From Streptomyces griseocarneus (GTDB lineage Bacteria; Actinomycetota; Actinomycetes; Streptomycetales; Streptomycetaceae), in assembly GCA_003674045.1 (NCBI GenBank), contig PENC01000001.1:124001-188000 (forward strand): a stretch of DNA of 64,000 nt. Reading direction: 5' to 3'. The position numbers were made by a program, and so were the translations under genes. The notes under the pieces are model-generated. The model saw only the letters and a program-made list of their open reading frames with translations, was not told the DNA's origin and searched no databases. Below are positions 24,233-32,969 of the stretch, piece by piece; the first letter of the stretch is position 1; each line of letters begins with the position of its first letter.

Positions 24233-26785
24233 ATGGGACGCGGCAAGCTTCGGATCTATCTCGGCGCGGCACCGGGCGTCGGCAAGACATACGCAATGCT
24301 CTCCGAGGCGCACCGGCGCGTCGAGCGCGGCACCGATGCCGTGGTGGGGTTCGTGGAGCACCACGGCCGTTCGCGCACCGAGGTCATGCTGCACGGCCTG
24401 GAGCAGGTGCCCCGCCGCGAGCTCACCTACCGGGACACCGTCTTCACGGAGATGGACGTCGACGCGCTGCTGGCCCGCCGCCCCGCCGTGGCCCTCGTCG
24501 ACGAGCTGGCCCACACCAACGTGCCCGGCTCCCGCAACACCAAGCGCTGGCAGGACGTCGAGGAGCTCCTCCAGGCGGGCATCGACGTCGTCTCGACCGT
24601 CAACATCCAGCACCTCGAGTCGCTGGGCGACGTGGTCGAGTCCATAACGGGCGTCCGGCAGCGCGAGACCGTGCCCGACGAGGTCGTGCGCCGCGCCGAC
24701 CAGATCGAGCTCGTCGACATGTCGCCGCAGGCCCTGCGCCGCCGCATGGCGCACGGCAACATCTACAAGGCCGACAAGGTCGACGCCGCTCTCTCCAACT
24801 ACTTCCGCCCCGGGAACCTGACCGCGCTGCGCGAGCTGGCGCTGCTGTGGACCGCCGACCGGGTCGACGAGTACCTGCGGCAGTACCGCACGGAGCACAG
24901 CGTCTCCACGATCTGGCACGCCCGCGAGCGCATCGTCATCGGCCTCACCGGCGGCCCCGAGGGCCGTACGCTCATCCGCCGCGCCGCGCGCATGGCCGCC
25001 AAGGGCTCCGGCAGCGAGATCCTCGCCGTCTACATCGCCCGCAGCGACGGGCTGACCTCGGCGTCGCCCAAGGAGCTGGCCGTCCAGCGCACCCTGGTCG
25101 AGGACCTCGGCGGCACCTTCCACCATGTGATCGGCGACGACGTGCCGGCCTCGCTGCTGGAGTTCGCCCGCGGCGTCAACGCCACCCAGATCGTGCTCGG
25201 CTCCAGCCGCCGCAAGACCTGGCAGTACATCTTCGGCCCCGGCGTCGGCCAGACCGTCGCCCGGGACTCCGGGCCCGACCTCGACGTCCACATCGTCACC
25301 CACGAGGAGGTCGCCAAGGGCCGCGGCCTGCCCGTCTCCCGCGGCGCCCGCCTGGGCCGGGGCCGCATCGTGGCCGGCTGGCTCATCGGCGTCGCCGGGC
25401 CCGCCCTGCTCAGCCTGCTGCTCACGAACATCGGGCCGGACCTCGGGCTGGCCAACGACATGCTGCTGTTCCTGTGCATGACGGTGGCCGCCGCCCTGCT
25501 CGGCGGCCTGCTGCCCGCACTCGCCTCGGCGGCCTTCGGCTCGCTGCTGCTGAACTACTTCTTCGTCACGCCCCTGCACCGGCTGACGATCACCGACACC
25601 AAGAACATCGTCGCCATCGCGATCTTCGTGTTCGTCGCGGTGTCCGTGGCCTCCGTGGTGGACACGGCAGCCCGCCGCACCCACCAGGCCGCCCGCCTCC
25701 GCGCCGAGTCCGAGATCCTCTCCTTCCTCGCGGGCAGCGTCCTGCGCGGCGAGGACAGCCTGGACGCGCTCCTGGAGCGGGTGCGCGAGACCTTCGCCAT
25801 GGAGTCCGTCGCCCTGCTGGAGCGCGCCAGCGAGGTCGACCCCTGGACCTGCGCCAGCAGCGTCGTCACCAGCACCGGCAAGCCCCTGCTGCGGCCCGAG
25901 GACGCCGACGTCGACATGCCCGTCGGCGACAACATGGCCCTCGCGCTCTCCGGCCGGGTGCTGCCCGCCGAGGACCGGCGCGTGCTGGCCGCCTTCGCCG
26001 CGCAGGCCGCCGTCGTCCTCGACCGCCAGCGGCTCGTCGGCGAGGCGGAGAAGGCCCAGGAGCTCGCCGAGGGCAACCGGATACGCACCGCCCTGCTCGC
26101 CGCCGTCAGCCACGACCTGCGCACCCCGCTCGCCGGGATCAAGGCCGCGGTGACCTCGCTGCGCTCCGACGACGTCGCCTGGTCCGAGGAGGACGAGGCC
26201 GAGCTGCTCGCGGGCATCGAGGACGGCGCGGACCGCCTCGACCACCTCGTGGGCAACCTGCTCGACATGTCCCGCCTCCAGACCGGCACGGTCACCCCGC
26301 TGATCAGGGAGATCGACCTGGACGAGGTGGTTCCGATGGCCCTCGGGGGAGTGCCCGAGGGCAGCGTCGCCCTCGACATCCCCGAGACGCTGCCCATGGT
26401 CGCCGTCGACCCCGGCCTGTTGGAGCGCAGCGTCGCCAACATCGTCGAGAACGCCGTGAAGTACAGCCCGGACGGCACCCCCGTCCTCGTCGCCGCCAGC
26501 GCCCTCGGGGAGCGGGTGGAGGTCCGCGTCGCCGACCGCGGCCCCGGCGTCCCGGACAGTGCCAAGGACCGTATCTTCGAGCCGTTCCAGCGCTACGGGG
26601 ACGCCCCCCGCGGCGCGGGCGTCGGCCTCGGGCTCGCCGTGGCCAGGGGCTTCGCCGAGGCCATGGGCGGCACCCTCGCCGCGGAGGACACACCCGGCGG
26701 CGGCATGACCATGGTCCTCACCCTGCGGGCCGCGGCCGGCCGCCCGCCCGTACGGCCGGACATCCCGGCCCAGGCCACCTCCTGA
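24233..26785 (+). CDS. kdpD: Osmosensitive potassium-channel histidine kinase KdpD
   Basis: An 850-residue sensor kinase controlling the kdp operon. N-terminal KdpD domain with Walker A GAAPGVGKT (11-19) and RPAVALVDELAHTN, a Usp-like domain (about 230-370), four membrane helices (about 385-480), a GAF-like region, the His-box AAVSHDLRTPLAG near 626, and an HATPase with VENAVKYSPDG and GVGLGLAVARG. ATG 24233 is preferred to the GTG 18 bases upstream because homologues begin M(A/G)RGKLRIYLG. Its gene is separated from kdpFABC by about 12.7 kb. The kdpE gene follows after 94 bp. Confidence 0.95.
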   Translation: MGRGKLRIYLGAAPGVGKTYAMLSEAHRRVERGTDAVVGFVEHHGRSRTEVMLHGLEQVPRRELTYRDTVFTEMDVDALLARRPAVALVDELAHTNVPGSRNTKRWQDVEELLQAGIDVVSTVNIQHLESLGDVVESITGVRQRETVPDEVVRRADQIELVDMSPQALRRRMAHGNIYKADKVDAALSNYFRPGNLTALRELALLWTADRVDEYLRQYRTEHSVSTIWHARERIVIGLTGGPEGRTLIRRAARMAAKGSGSEILAVYIARSDGLTSASPKELAVQRTLVEDLGGTFHHVIGDDVPASLLEFARGVNATQIVLGSSRRKTWQYIFGPGVGQTVARDSGPDLDVHIVTHEEVAKGRGLPVSRGARLGRGRIVAGWLIGVAGPALLSLLLTNIGPDLGLANDMLLFLCMTVAAALLGGLLPALASAAFGSLLLNYFFVTPLHRLTITDTKNIVAIAIFVFVAVSVASVVDTAARRTHQAARLRAESEILSFLAGSVLRGEDSLDALLERVRETFAMESVALLERASEVDPWTCASSVVTSTGKPLLRPEDADVDMPVGDNMALALSGRVLPAEDRRVLAAFAAQAAVVLDRQRLVGEAEKAQELAEGNRIRTALLAAVSHDLRTPLAGIKAAVTSLRSDDVAWSEEDEAELLAGIEDGADRLDHLVGNLLDMSRLQTGTVTPLIREIDLDEVVPMALGGVPEGSVALDIPETLPMVAVDPGLLERSVANIVENAVKYSPDGTPVLVAASALGERVEVRVADRGPGVPDSAKDRIFEPFQRYGDAPRGAGVGLGLAVARGFAEAMGGTLAAEDTPGGGMTMVLTLRAAAGRPPVRPDIPAQATS

Positions 26786-26879
26786 CGCTCTCCCCGGCCG
26801 CGCGCCGCACAGACAAGCTCACCGACCAAGACCCCGGGCCCGGCCGACGGGCCCGAACGAACAGCAGAGGTGGTTCCGC

Positions 26880-27569
26880 ATGAACCGGGTGCTCGTGGTG
26901 GATGACGAGCCGCAGATCGTCCGCGCTCTCGTGATCAACCTCAAGGCGCGGAAGTACGAGGTCGACGCCGCCCCCGACGGCGCCACGGCCCTTCAGCTCG
27001 CCGCCGCCCGCCACCCCGACGTGGTCATCCTCGACCTCGGCCTGCCCGATATGGACGGCGTAGAGGTGATCAAGGGTCTGCGCGGCTGGACCCGGGTGCC
27101 GATCCTGGTCCTCTCCGCCCGCCAGACCTCCGACGAGAAGGTCGAGGCACTCGACGCGGGCGCCGACGACTACGTCACCAAGCCCTTCGGCATGGACGAG
27201 CTCCTCGCCCGGCTGCGGGCCGCGGTGCGGCGCGCCGAGCCGACCGGGCCGTCGGCCGCGGGCGACGACGCGATCGTCGAGACCGACGTCTTCACCGTCG
27301 ACCTCGCGGCGAAGAAGGTCAACCGCGGCGGGCGGGACGTCCGCCTCACCCCGACCGAGTGGCACCTGCTGGAGGTCCTGGTCCGCAATACGGGGCGTCT
27401 CGTCAGCCAGAAGCAGCTTCTCCAGGAGGTCTGGGGCCCCTCGTACGGCACGGAGACCAACTACCTCCGCGTCTACATGGCCCAGCTCCGCCGCAAGCTG
27501 GAACTGGACCCGAGCCACCCCAAGCACTTCATCACGGAACCGGGGATGGGCTACCGCTTCGAACTGTGA
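26880..27569 (+). CDS. kdpE: Response regulator KdpE
   Basis: A 229-residue OmpR-family regulator: acidic pair D8/D9, phospho-acceptor D52 in VVILDLGLP, Lys near 101 in YVTKPF, and a winged-helix DNA-binding domain ending GMGYRFEL. Phosphorylated by KdpD, it should activate kdpFABC at 6.8 kb. ATG 26880 has AGAGGTGG upstream. The C-terminal segment YGTETNYLRVYMAQLRRKLE is diagnostic of KdpE within the family. A copy of the interspersed repeat begins immediately downstream. Confidence 0.95.
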   Translation: MNRVLVVDDEPQIVRALVINLKARKYEVDAAPDGATALQLAAARHPDVVILDLGLPDMDGVEVIKGLRGWTRVPILVLSARQTSDEKVEALDAGADDYVTKPFGMDELLARLRAAVRRAEPTGPSAAGDDAIVETDVFTVDLAAKKVNRGGRDVRLTPTEWHLLEVLVRNTGRLVSQKQLLQEVWGPSYGTETNYLRVYMAQLRRKLELDPSHPKHFITEPGMGYRFEL

Positions 27570-27575
27570 CCAGGA

Positions 27576-27709
27576 CGCCCCATAAGGGGCGCGGGGCTGT
27601 GCTGCATGTGCGGCTCCGCCGCGTGGGCGCGACCAGCCCTCACGCACCCGCAGTCGCGCACCGAGCGCATGTGGCACTCCGGTAGGCGGGGTCCGGGGCG
27701 AAGCCCCGG
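27576..27709 (+). repeat. Interspersed intergenic repeat, copy E (long form)
   Basis: Begins CGCCCCATAAGGGGCGCGGG; instead of AACTGCGCGACC it carries an insert containing GCATGTGCGGCTCCGCCGCG and GTGGGCGCGACC, then the usual GCAGTCGCGC...CGCATGTGGCACTCCGGTAGG end. It is followed directly at 27688-27709 by the GGGGTCCGGGGCGAAGCCCC module seen at the start of copy A. It starts seven bases after the kdpE stop. Confidence 0.75.
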
Positions 27710-27774
27710 TGTGACGCAAGGGCACCCCGATGCGCGGGGGCTCCGCCATGCGGGTGCGCCGGTACGCTGGTGAC

Positions 27775-28173
27775 ATGAGCGTCGTACCCCGTTCCGAGAA
27801 GCCGACAGGCCGGTTCCGCCGGATGCTGGACCGGCTGTCCACCTCGCAGGAGGACCTGCACTCCGCGGAGCTGCAACAGGACGCGGAGGCCACGGGCTGC
27901 ACCAGGATCTGCGACTGCGACGACCGGCAGATAGTGAAGGTCACCGGCACGCTCCGGACCGTCACCCTCCGGCCGCGCGCCGGTGTTCCCGCCCTGGAGG
28001 CGGAGCTCTTCGACGGTTCCGCCGCGCTCGACGTGGTGTGGCTCGGGCGCCGCTCCATCGTCGGCATCGAGCCCGGCCGTAAGCTGATCGCCTCCGGCCG
28101 GATCTCCATGAGCCGTGGCCGCCGGGTGCTGTTCAATCCCAAGTACGAGCTCCGACCGCTCGGACAGGAGTAG
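27775..28173 (+). CDS. OB-fold nucleic-acid-binding protein, 132 aa
   Basis: Starts at ATG 27775 (MSVVPRSEKPTGRF). A helical N-terminus with SAELQQDAEATGC precedes an OB-fold (about 55-132): VKVTGTLRTVTLRPR, ALEAELFDGSAALDVVWLGR and ISMSRGRRVLFNPKYEL. This is the actinobacterial OB-fold protein normally found in front of a DUF3159 gene, as here (three bases between the two). The Cys pair CTRICDC near 40-46 may bind metal. It probably binds single-stranded nucleic acid; the process is unknown. The ATG is chosen because upstream sequence belongs to the repeat region. Confidence 0.82.
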   Translation: MSVVPRSEKPTGRFRRMLDRLSTSQEDLHSAELQQDAEATGCTRICDCDDRQIVKVTGTLRTVTLRPRAGVPALEAELFDGSAALDVVWLGRRSIVGIEPGRKLIASGRISMSRGRRVLFNPKYELRPLGQE

Positions 28174-28176
28174 CGG

Positions 28177-28896
28177 GTGACGTCTCTCGACAAGCCGATG
28201 GACCAGCAAGCACAGGGCGCCTCCGACGCCGACGCGAGAGCGGCCACCGAGGCGGCCCTGTTCGAGGCGTTCGGCGGGGTGCGGGGCATGGTCGAGACGA
28301 CCGTCCCCGGCCTGGTCTTCGTCGCGATCTACACCGTCAAGCGGGACATCCACAGCGCGGCCATCGCGGCGCTCGGGCTCTCCCTGGTGCTGGGCGTCGC
28401 CCGGCTGATCGGCAAGGACACCCTCAAGCACGCCTTCAGCGGCGTCTTCGGGGTCGCCTTCGGTGCCGTCTTCGCGATGATGTCCGGCGACGCCAAGAAC
28501 TTCTACCTGCCGGGCATGCTCTACAGCCTCGGGCTGGCCGTGGCGTACATCGTCACCTCGCTCGCCGGGTATCCGCTGCTGGGGCTGATCCTCGGCCCGG
28601 TGTTCAAGGAGAACCTCTCCTGGCGCACCCGCAACCCCGGCCGCAAGGTCGCCTACACCAAGGCCAGCTGGGCCTGGGGCCTCATCCTGCTCGCCAAGTC
28701 GGCGATCCTCTTCCCGCTCTACTGGTGGGGCGACGCGACGCAGCTCGGCTGGGTGAAGGTGGCCCTCGGCATCCCGCCGATGCTGCTCTCCGTCTACCTG
28801 ACCTGGATCTTCCTGGCCAAGGCGCCCCCGCCGATCGACGTCTTCGCCGAGATGGAGGCGGAAGAACGCGAGAAGGCGGCGACAGCGGAACAGTAG
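28177..28896 (+). CDS. DUF3159 membrane protein, 239 aa
   Basis: Starts at GTG 28177. After a hydrophilic N-terminus (about 40 residues) come five or six membrane helices, with the family pattern LFEAFGGVRGMVETTVPGLV at the first, and a charged cytoplasmic loop FKENLSWRTRNPGRK. This is the actinobacterial DUF3159 family, of unknown function. It is translated directly after the OB-fold gene and followed by a perfect 17-bp hairpin. A role in transport is possible but unsupported. Confidence 0.88.
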   Translation: MTSLDKPMDQQAQGASDADARAATEAALFEAFGGVRGMVETTVPGLVFVAIYTVKRDIHSAAIAALGLSLVLGVARLIGKDTLKHAFSGVFGVAFGAVFAMMSGDAKNFYLPGMLYSLGLAVAYIVTSLAGYPLLGLILGPVFKENLSWRTRNPGRKVAYTKASWAWGLILLAKSAILFPLYWWGDATQLGWVKVALGIPPMLLSVYLTWIFLAKAPPPIDVFAEMEAEEREKAATAEQ

Positions 28897-28904
28897 GACT
28901 GCGC

Positions 28905-28942
28905 GGAAGGGCCCGGGAACCGACAGGTTCCCGGGCCCTTCC
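28905..28942 (+). terminator. Strong terminator after DUF3159 gene
   Basis: Perfect 17-bp stem (28905-28921 with 28926-28942) around a four-base GACA loop; the arm core is GGAAGGGCCCGGGAACC. It begins nine bases after the stop codon. Confidence 0.9.
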
Positions 28943-28953
28943 GCATGTGGAGC

Positions 28954-29070
28954 GCGCCCCGTCAGGGGCGCGGGGCTGTGCTCATGTGCGGCTCCGCCGC
29001 GTGGGCGCGACCAGCCACAACGAACCCGCAGCCGCGCACGCAGCGCAAGAGGCACTCCAATAGGCGCACC
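28954..29070 (+). repeat. Interspersed intergenic repeat, copy F (long form)
   Basis: GCGCCCCGTCAGGGGCGCGG start, then the same CATGTGCGGCTCCGCCGCGT insert found in copy E, GCGACCAGCCACAACGAACC, and CGCAAGAGGCACTCCAATAG plus GCGCACC at the end. It lies between the DUF3159 terminator and the end of the minus-strand trkA gene. Confidence 0.78.
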
Positions 29071-29085
29071 CCCCAGCGACAGCGG

Positions 29086-29757
29086 CTACGCGTCCTCGCG
29101 CCGGACCGACAGCAGCTCCTCCAGCCGCTCCTCCCGGGCCGGGGCCGCGACGAAGAGGAGTTCGTCGCCCGCCTCCAGGGAGTCCTCCTTGCCCGGGGTC
29201 AGTACGCGGTTGCCGCGGATGATGGTGACCAGCGAGGTGTCGTCCGGCCAGTCCACGTCACCGACGCGCGTGCCCGCCAGCGCGGACTCCGGCGGCAGCG
29301 TCAGCTCCACCAGGTTCGCGTCGCCCTGGCTGAAGCGCATCAGCCGCACCAGGTCGCCGACGCTCACGGCCTCCTCGACCAGCGCCGACATCAGACGCGG
29401 GGTGGAGACGGCCACGTCCACGCCCCAGGACTCGTTGAAGAGCCACTCGTTCTTCGGGTTGTTCACCCGGGCCACGACCCGGGGCACCCCGTACTCCGTC
29501 TTGGCGAGCAGCGAGACGACCAGGTTGACCTTGTCGTCACCGGTCGCCGCGATCACCACGTTGCAGCGCTGGAGCGCGGCCTCGTCCAGCGACGTGATCT
29601 CGCACGCGTCGGCCAGCAGCCACTCCGCGAGCGGCACGCGCTCGACCGAGATGGCCGTCGGCGCCTTGTCGACGAGCAGCACCTCGTGCCCGTTCTCCAG
29701 CAGCTCACCGGCGATGGAGCGCCCGACGGCGCCCGCACCCGCGATAGCAACCCTCAT
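29086..29757 (-). CDS. TrkA-family potassium uptake regulatory protein (first of pair)
   Basis: A 223-residue RCK protein: TrkA-N NAD-binding domain (MRVAIAGAGAVGRSIAGELL, acidic end at LLVDK, and VIAATGDDKVNLVVSLLAK) followed by a TrkA-C domain (LPPESALAGTRVGDVDWPDD). It should form a cytoplasmic ring gating a potassium transporter, binding nucleotide or c-di-AMP. Its start overlaps the stop of the companion gene (ATGA), so the two are expressed together. A likely partner is the KimA-like permease at 36.7 kb, across an intervening conservon. Confidence 0.85.
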   Translation of the reverse strand: MRVAIAGAGAVGRSIAGELLENGHEVLLVDKAPTAISVERVPLAEWLLADACEITSLDEAALQRCNVVIAATGDDKVNLVVSLLAKTEYGVPRVVARVNNPKNEWLFNESWGVDVAVSTPRLMSALVEEAVSVGDLVRLMRFSQGDANLVELTLPPESALAGTRVGDVDWPDDTSLVTIIRGNRVLTPGKEDSLEAGDELLFVAAPAREERLEELLSVRREDA

Positions 29758-30422
29758 CGGTGTGCCTCCTCCGGGCCCTCGGCGAACGCCGCCTCGACCT
29801 TCTCGACCTCGTCGGTGCGCATCATCACGTGCACCAGGTCGCCTTCCTGCAGGACCGTCTGGGACGTCGGCAGCATCGCCTCGCCCAGCCGGGTGAGGAA
29901 GGCCACCCGCACGCCGGTCTCCTCCTGCAGCTTGCTGATCTTGTGGCCCACCCAGGCATCGGAGGCAGGCACCTCCGCGAGCTGCACACCGCCGCTCGGG
30001 TCGCGCCACAGCGGCTCCGCGCCGGACGGCAGCAGCCGCCGCAGCATCTGGTCCGCCGTCCACCGCACGGTGGCCACCGTCGGGATGCCGAGCCGCTGGT
30101 AGACCTCGGCACGCCGCGGGTCGTAGATGCGGGCCGCGACGTTCTCCACGCCGAACATCTCGCGGGCCACCCGGGCCGCGATGATGTTGGAGTTGTCGCC
30201 GCTGCTCACCGCCGCGAAGGCGCCGGCCTCCTCGATGCCCGCCTCGCGCAGGGTGTCCTGGTCGAAGCCGACGCCGGTCACCCGCCGTCCGCCGAAGCCG
30301 GAGCCCAGGCGCCGGAAGGACGTGGGGTCCTGGTCGATCACGGCGACCGTGTGGCCCTGCTGCTCAAGGGTCTGCGCCAGGGCGGAGCCCACACGGCCGC
30401 AGCCCATGATCACAATGTGCAT
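29754..30422 (-). CDS. TrkA-family potassium uptake regulatory protein (second of pair)
   Basis: A 222-residue protein paralogous to its neighbour: TrkA-N domain (MHIVIMGCGRVGSALAQTLE, VAVIDQDP, AAVSSGDNSNIIAARVAREM) plus a TrkA-C domain (EVPASDAWVGHKISKLQEET). Paired TrkA-like subunits of this kind are called CeoB/CeoC in actinomycetes. ATG 30422 has no strong ribosome site. It is the first gene of a two-gene minus-strand operon, divergent from the conservon across 517 bp. Confidence 0.85.
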   Translation of the reverse strand: MHIVIMGCGRVGSALAQTLEQQGHTVAVIDQDPTSFRRLGSGFGGRRVTGVGFDQDTLREAGIEEAGAFAAVSSGDNSNIIAARVAREMFGVENVAARIYDPRRAEVYQRLGIPTVATVRWTADQMLRRLLPSGAEPLWRDPSGGVQLAEVPASDAWVGHKISKLQEETGVRVAFLTRLGEAMLPTSQTVLQEGDLVHVMMRTDEVEKVEAAFAEGPEEAHR

Positions 30423-30939
30423 GACGATTACCCCGTGCTCCGGACTACCGCGCTGACCTGCACCGACAACCTGCTCACATCTTCCCTTGTCGTTCTTCTT
30501 CCGTGCCGCCCGGACGCCGGCCCGCCGCGGCACACGGATACCACCGTATCCGCTGGACGGCACCGCCCGTGGTCCGGGCCGTGTCCGCGCCGCGCCGAGC
30601 CGGACGGGCCCGCGTACGGGACGTGTCCGGGCCCGCGTGCCGGGCGTACCGGAGTGCCCCTCCGGAGGGTGCCGGACCGCCCCTCCGGAGCATGCCCCGC
30701 ACGATCCGGACGAAGACCGTCCGCGGCCGTTCACCGTACGGACGCCCCACCGCCCGCCGGGGGCGGCTCCGTACCACTTTTCTGGACGTATGTCTGTTCG
30801 GAAAATCGCGGTCGAGGATCGGCCACGCACCTCTGCCCGTGGTTAGGATGATCGCCGTATTCCGCTTCCGGACGGGGCGTCAGGAATCAGCAGGCCCTGT
30901 CCCCGTCGACCGCATGCCCCCAGCGTCCACGAGGAATTG
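30423..30939. other. Intergenic region upstream of conservon
   Basis: 517 bp between trkA and cvnA with no credible gene. It is very GC-rich, with near-repeats of CCTCCGGAG (about 30658-30692). TAGGAT at 30844-30849 is a plausible -10 for the conservon, 91 bp before its start, without a clear -35. The AT-richer stretch at 30776-30815 may carry regulatory sites. Confidence 0.4.
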
Positions 30940-32550
30940 ATGTCGCATCACATACCGGAGGTGGTGGGCTGGTGCCTGGCCGTCGCGCTGGTCGTCGTGA
31001 CGGTCCTGCTGGTGCGCCAGCGGGGCATCACCGCCGCCGTGCGCAGGCGGGTCGCGCAGTTGGAGGAGGGCCTCCAGACGCGTGACAGGGAGGTGCGGCA
31101 CCTGGTGACCGTCCGGCTCCCCGCCGTGACGGCCTCCATGCACGAGCCCGTCCCGCTGCCCGGACTGCTCGACGAGCGCCTCGGCGGCACCGTCTTCGCC
31201 CAGGGCCTCCAGTCCGTGATGGACACCTTCACGCAGTCCGTGGACAAGGCGCAGGCCCGCGCCGACCAGTCCGCGAAGGCCGCCCTCAAGGCGTCCATGC
31301 GTGCCCTCCAGGGCCTCGCGCACGAGCAGCAGCTGGCGATCTCCGACATGCAGGAGCGGCACGACAACCCCGACGTGCTGCGCGACCTGCTCCAGATCGA
31401 CCACGCCAACTCCCAGTTCGGCCGCCGCGCCCAGGCCATCGCCGTGCTCTGCGGCTCCTGGCCCGGCAGGCAGCGCGCCGCCTCCCCGCTCCTCGACGTC
31501 GTCCGCGGCGCCACCTCCCGCATCCGCGACTACCGGCGCGTTAAGGTGCACAACCACGCCGACCTCGCCGTCGTCAGCCGTGCCGTGGAGCCCGTCGTCC
31601 TCGCCGTCGCCGAGCTCCTCGACAACGCGGCCCGGCACTCCCAGCCCAACACGGCCGTCGAGGTCGGCATCCAGCCCGTGCACAACGGGGCCGTGGTCGT
31701 CGTCGACGACGCGGGCGTCGGCATGAACGCCCAGGAGATCCAGCGGGCCGCCGTCCTCCTCTCCGGCCAGCGGACCGTGGACGTCTCCCGGCTCGGCGAC
31801 CCCCCGCAGTTCGGCTTCCCCGTCATCGGCGTGCTCGCCTCCCGCTACGGCTTCAGCGTCTCCGTCGACACCCGCTCGCCCTACGGCGGCGTCCGCGCGG
31901 TGCTCTTCCTCCCCACTGCGCTGCTCAGCCACCTCGACCTCGACGGGCCCGACACCACCCCGCTGCGGACCCCCGACCCCGCCACCCTGCCGCCGCGCGA
32001 CACCCGTACCCCCGCGCACGGCACCCGGCGGGAGAGCCGCACCCCCGCCCACGGCACGCCCCGTGACAGCCGTACTCCCGCCCACGGCACCCCTCGTGAC
32101 GGCCGTACGCCCCCGCACGGCACCCGGCGGCAGCGGGAGCCGCGCGAGCACCTGCCCGCCCCCGACGTGTTCCCGCCGCCCGCCGCACCCCCGGCGGGTT
32201 CTCCGGACGGGACCGGGCCCGGCGCCGGAATCGTCGGCTCCACGGCGGGCGGTCTGCCCAAGAGGCGCCGCCGCCGTCCGTCCCCCGGCCACCAGCCGCC
32301 CGCGGACGGCTTCCCCGGGGCGGCCTCCGACCCGGTGGTCTCCGAGCCCACGGCCGCCATCCCCCGGCCGCCGGCGCCCGAGCCCGCCCCGCCCCCGCGC
32401 ACCGCGGAGGAGACCGCCCGCCGCATGGGCGCCTTCGCCCGCGGCACCCGCTCCGGCCGCGCAGACTGCGGCCCCGTCGCCCCCGGCGACCGTCCCCACC
32501 CGGCACCCACCGACGGCGCCACCCATGACGAAGGGAATCCCCCCGCGTGA
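30940..32550 (+). CDS. cvnA: Conservon sensor protein CvnA (histidine-kinase-like ATPase)
   Basis: A 536-residue membrane-anchored protein. One N-terminal helix (VVGWCLAVALVVVTVLLV) is followed by a helical segment, then an HATPase domain (about 225-330) with VVLAVAELLDNAARHS, VVVVDDAGVGMNAQEI and GFPVIGVLASRYGF. No canonical phospho-His box is evident, as usual for CvnA. The C-terminal 200 residues are Pro/Arg-rich and disordered, including four tandem 11-residue repeats RTPAHGTPRDS (32005-32136). Starts at ATG 30940 with GAGGAA upstream. First gene of a cvnABCD operon that behaves like a eukaryotic G-protein signalling complex at the membrane. Confidence 0.9.
   Translation: MSHHIPEVVGWCLAVALVVVTVLLVRQRGITAAVRRRVAQLEEGLQTRDREVRHLVTVRLPAVTASMHEPVPLPGLLDERLGGTVFAQGLQSVMDTFTQSVDKAQARADQSAKAALKASMRALQGLAHEQQLAISDMQERHDNPDVLRDLLQIDHANSQFGRRAQAIAVLCGSWPGRQRAASPLLDVVRGATSRIRDYRRVKVHNHADLAVVSRAVEPVVLAVAELLDNAARHSQPNTAVEVGIQPVHNGAVVVVDDAGVGMNAQEIQRAAVLLSGQRTVDVSRLGDPPQFGFPVIGVLASRYGFSVSVDTRSPYGGVRAVLFLPTALLSHLDLDGPDTTPLRTPDPATLPPRDTRTPAHGTRRESRTPAHGTPRDSRTPAHGTPRDGRTPPHGTRRQREPREHLPAPDVFPPPAAPPAGSPDGTGPGAGIVGSTAGGLPKRRRRRPSPGHQPPADGFPGAASDPVVSEPTAAIPRPPAPEPAPPPRTAEETARRMGAFARGTRSGRADCGPVAPGDRPHPAPTDGATHDEGNPPA
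32005..32136 (+). repeat. Tandem 33-bp repeat inside cvnA, four units
   Basis: Four consecutive 33-bp units starting at 32005, 32038, 32071 and 32104. They encode RTPAHGTRRES, RTPAHGTPRDS, RTPAHGTPRDG and RTPPHGTRRQR. In frame, so copy number can change without breaking the gene. Confidence 0.85.
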
Positions 32551-32969
32551 ACGACCACCTCACCAACGAGCTCGGCTGGATGCTCGACGAGGTCGTGAAG
32601 ATGCCGGAGGCCCGGCACGCGATCCTCCTCTCCTCCGACGGCATGCTCCGCGCCCGCTCCGCGGGCATCGAGCGCGACGAGGCCGAGCGCCAGGCCGCCG
32701 CGCTCTCCGGACTCCAGTCGATCAGCCGCTCCACCGCCGAGTTCGCCCACAAGGGGCAGGACAGCCCCTGGCGGCAGACGCTCGTGGAGTTCGCCCACGG
32801 CTACGTCTTCCTCATCGCCGCGGGCCCCGGCGCCTACCTCGCCGTCTCCGCCACCGCGGACGTCGACATGGAAGCCGTCACCTACCGGATGCAGAAGCTG
32901 GTCGACCGGCTCGGCAAGGAGCTGACCAGCCCGCCCCGGCAGGACACCTGGCAGGGCACGGGCCGGTGA
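32547..32969 (+). CDS. cvnB: Conservon roadblock/LC7 protein CvnB
   Basis: A 140-residue roadblock/LC7 domain protein: LGWMLDEVVKMPEARHAILL, SSDGMLRARS and FLIAAGPGAYLAVSA. In eukaryotic-like and bacterial systems roadblock proteins bind and regulate small Ras-like GTPases, here CvnD. GTG 32547 overlaps the cvnA stop by four bases and its own stop overlaps cvnC. Confidence 0.92.
   Translation: MNDHLTNELGWMLDEVVKMPEARHAILLSSDGMLRARSAGIERDEAERQAAALSGLQSISRSTAEFAHKGQDSPWRQTLVEFAHGYVFLIAAGPGAYLAVSATADVDMEAVTYRMQKLVDRLGKELTSPPRQDTWQGTGR

Noticed and set aside
32005..32136. CRISPR-like repeat array
   Set aside because: Repeats are contiguous without spacers and in frame inside cvnA; it is a coding tandem repeat.
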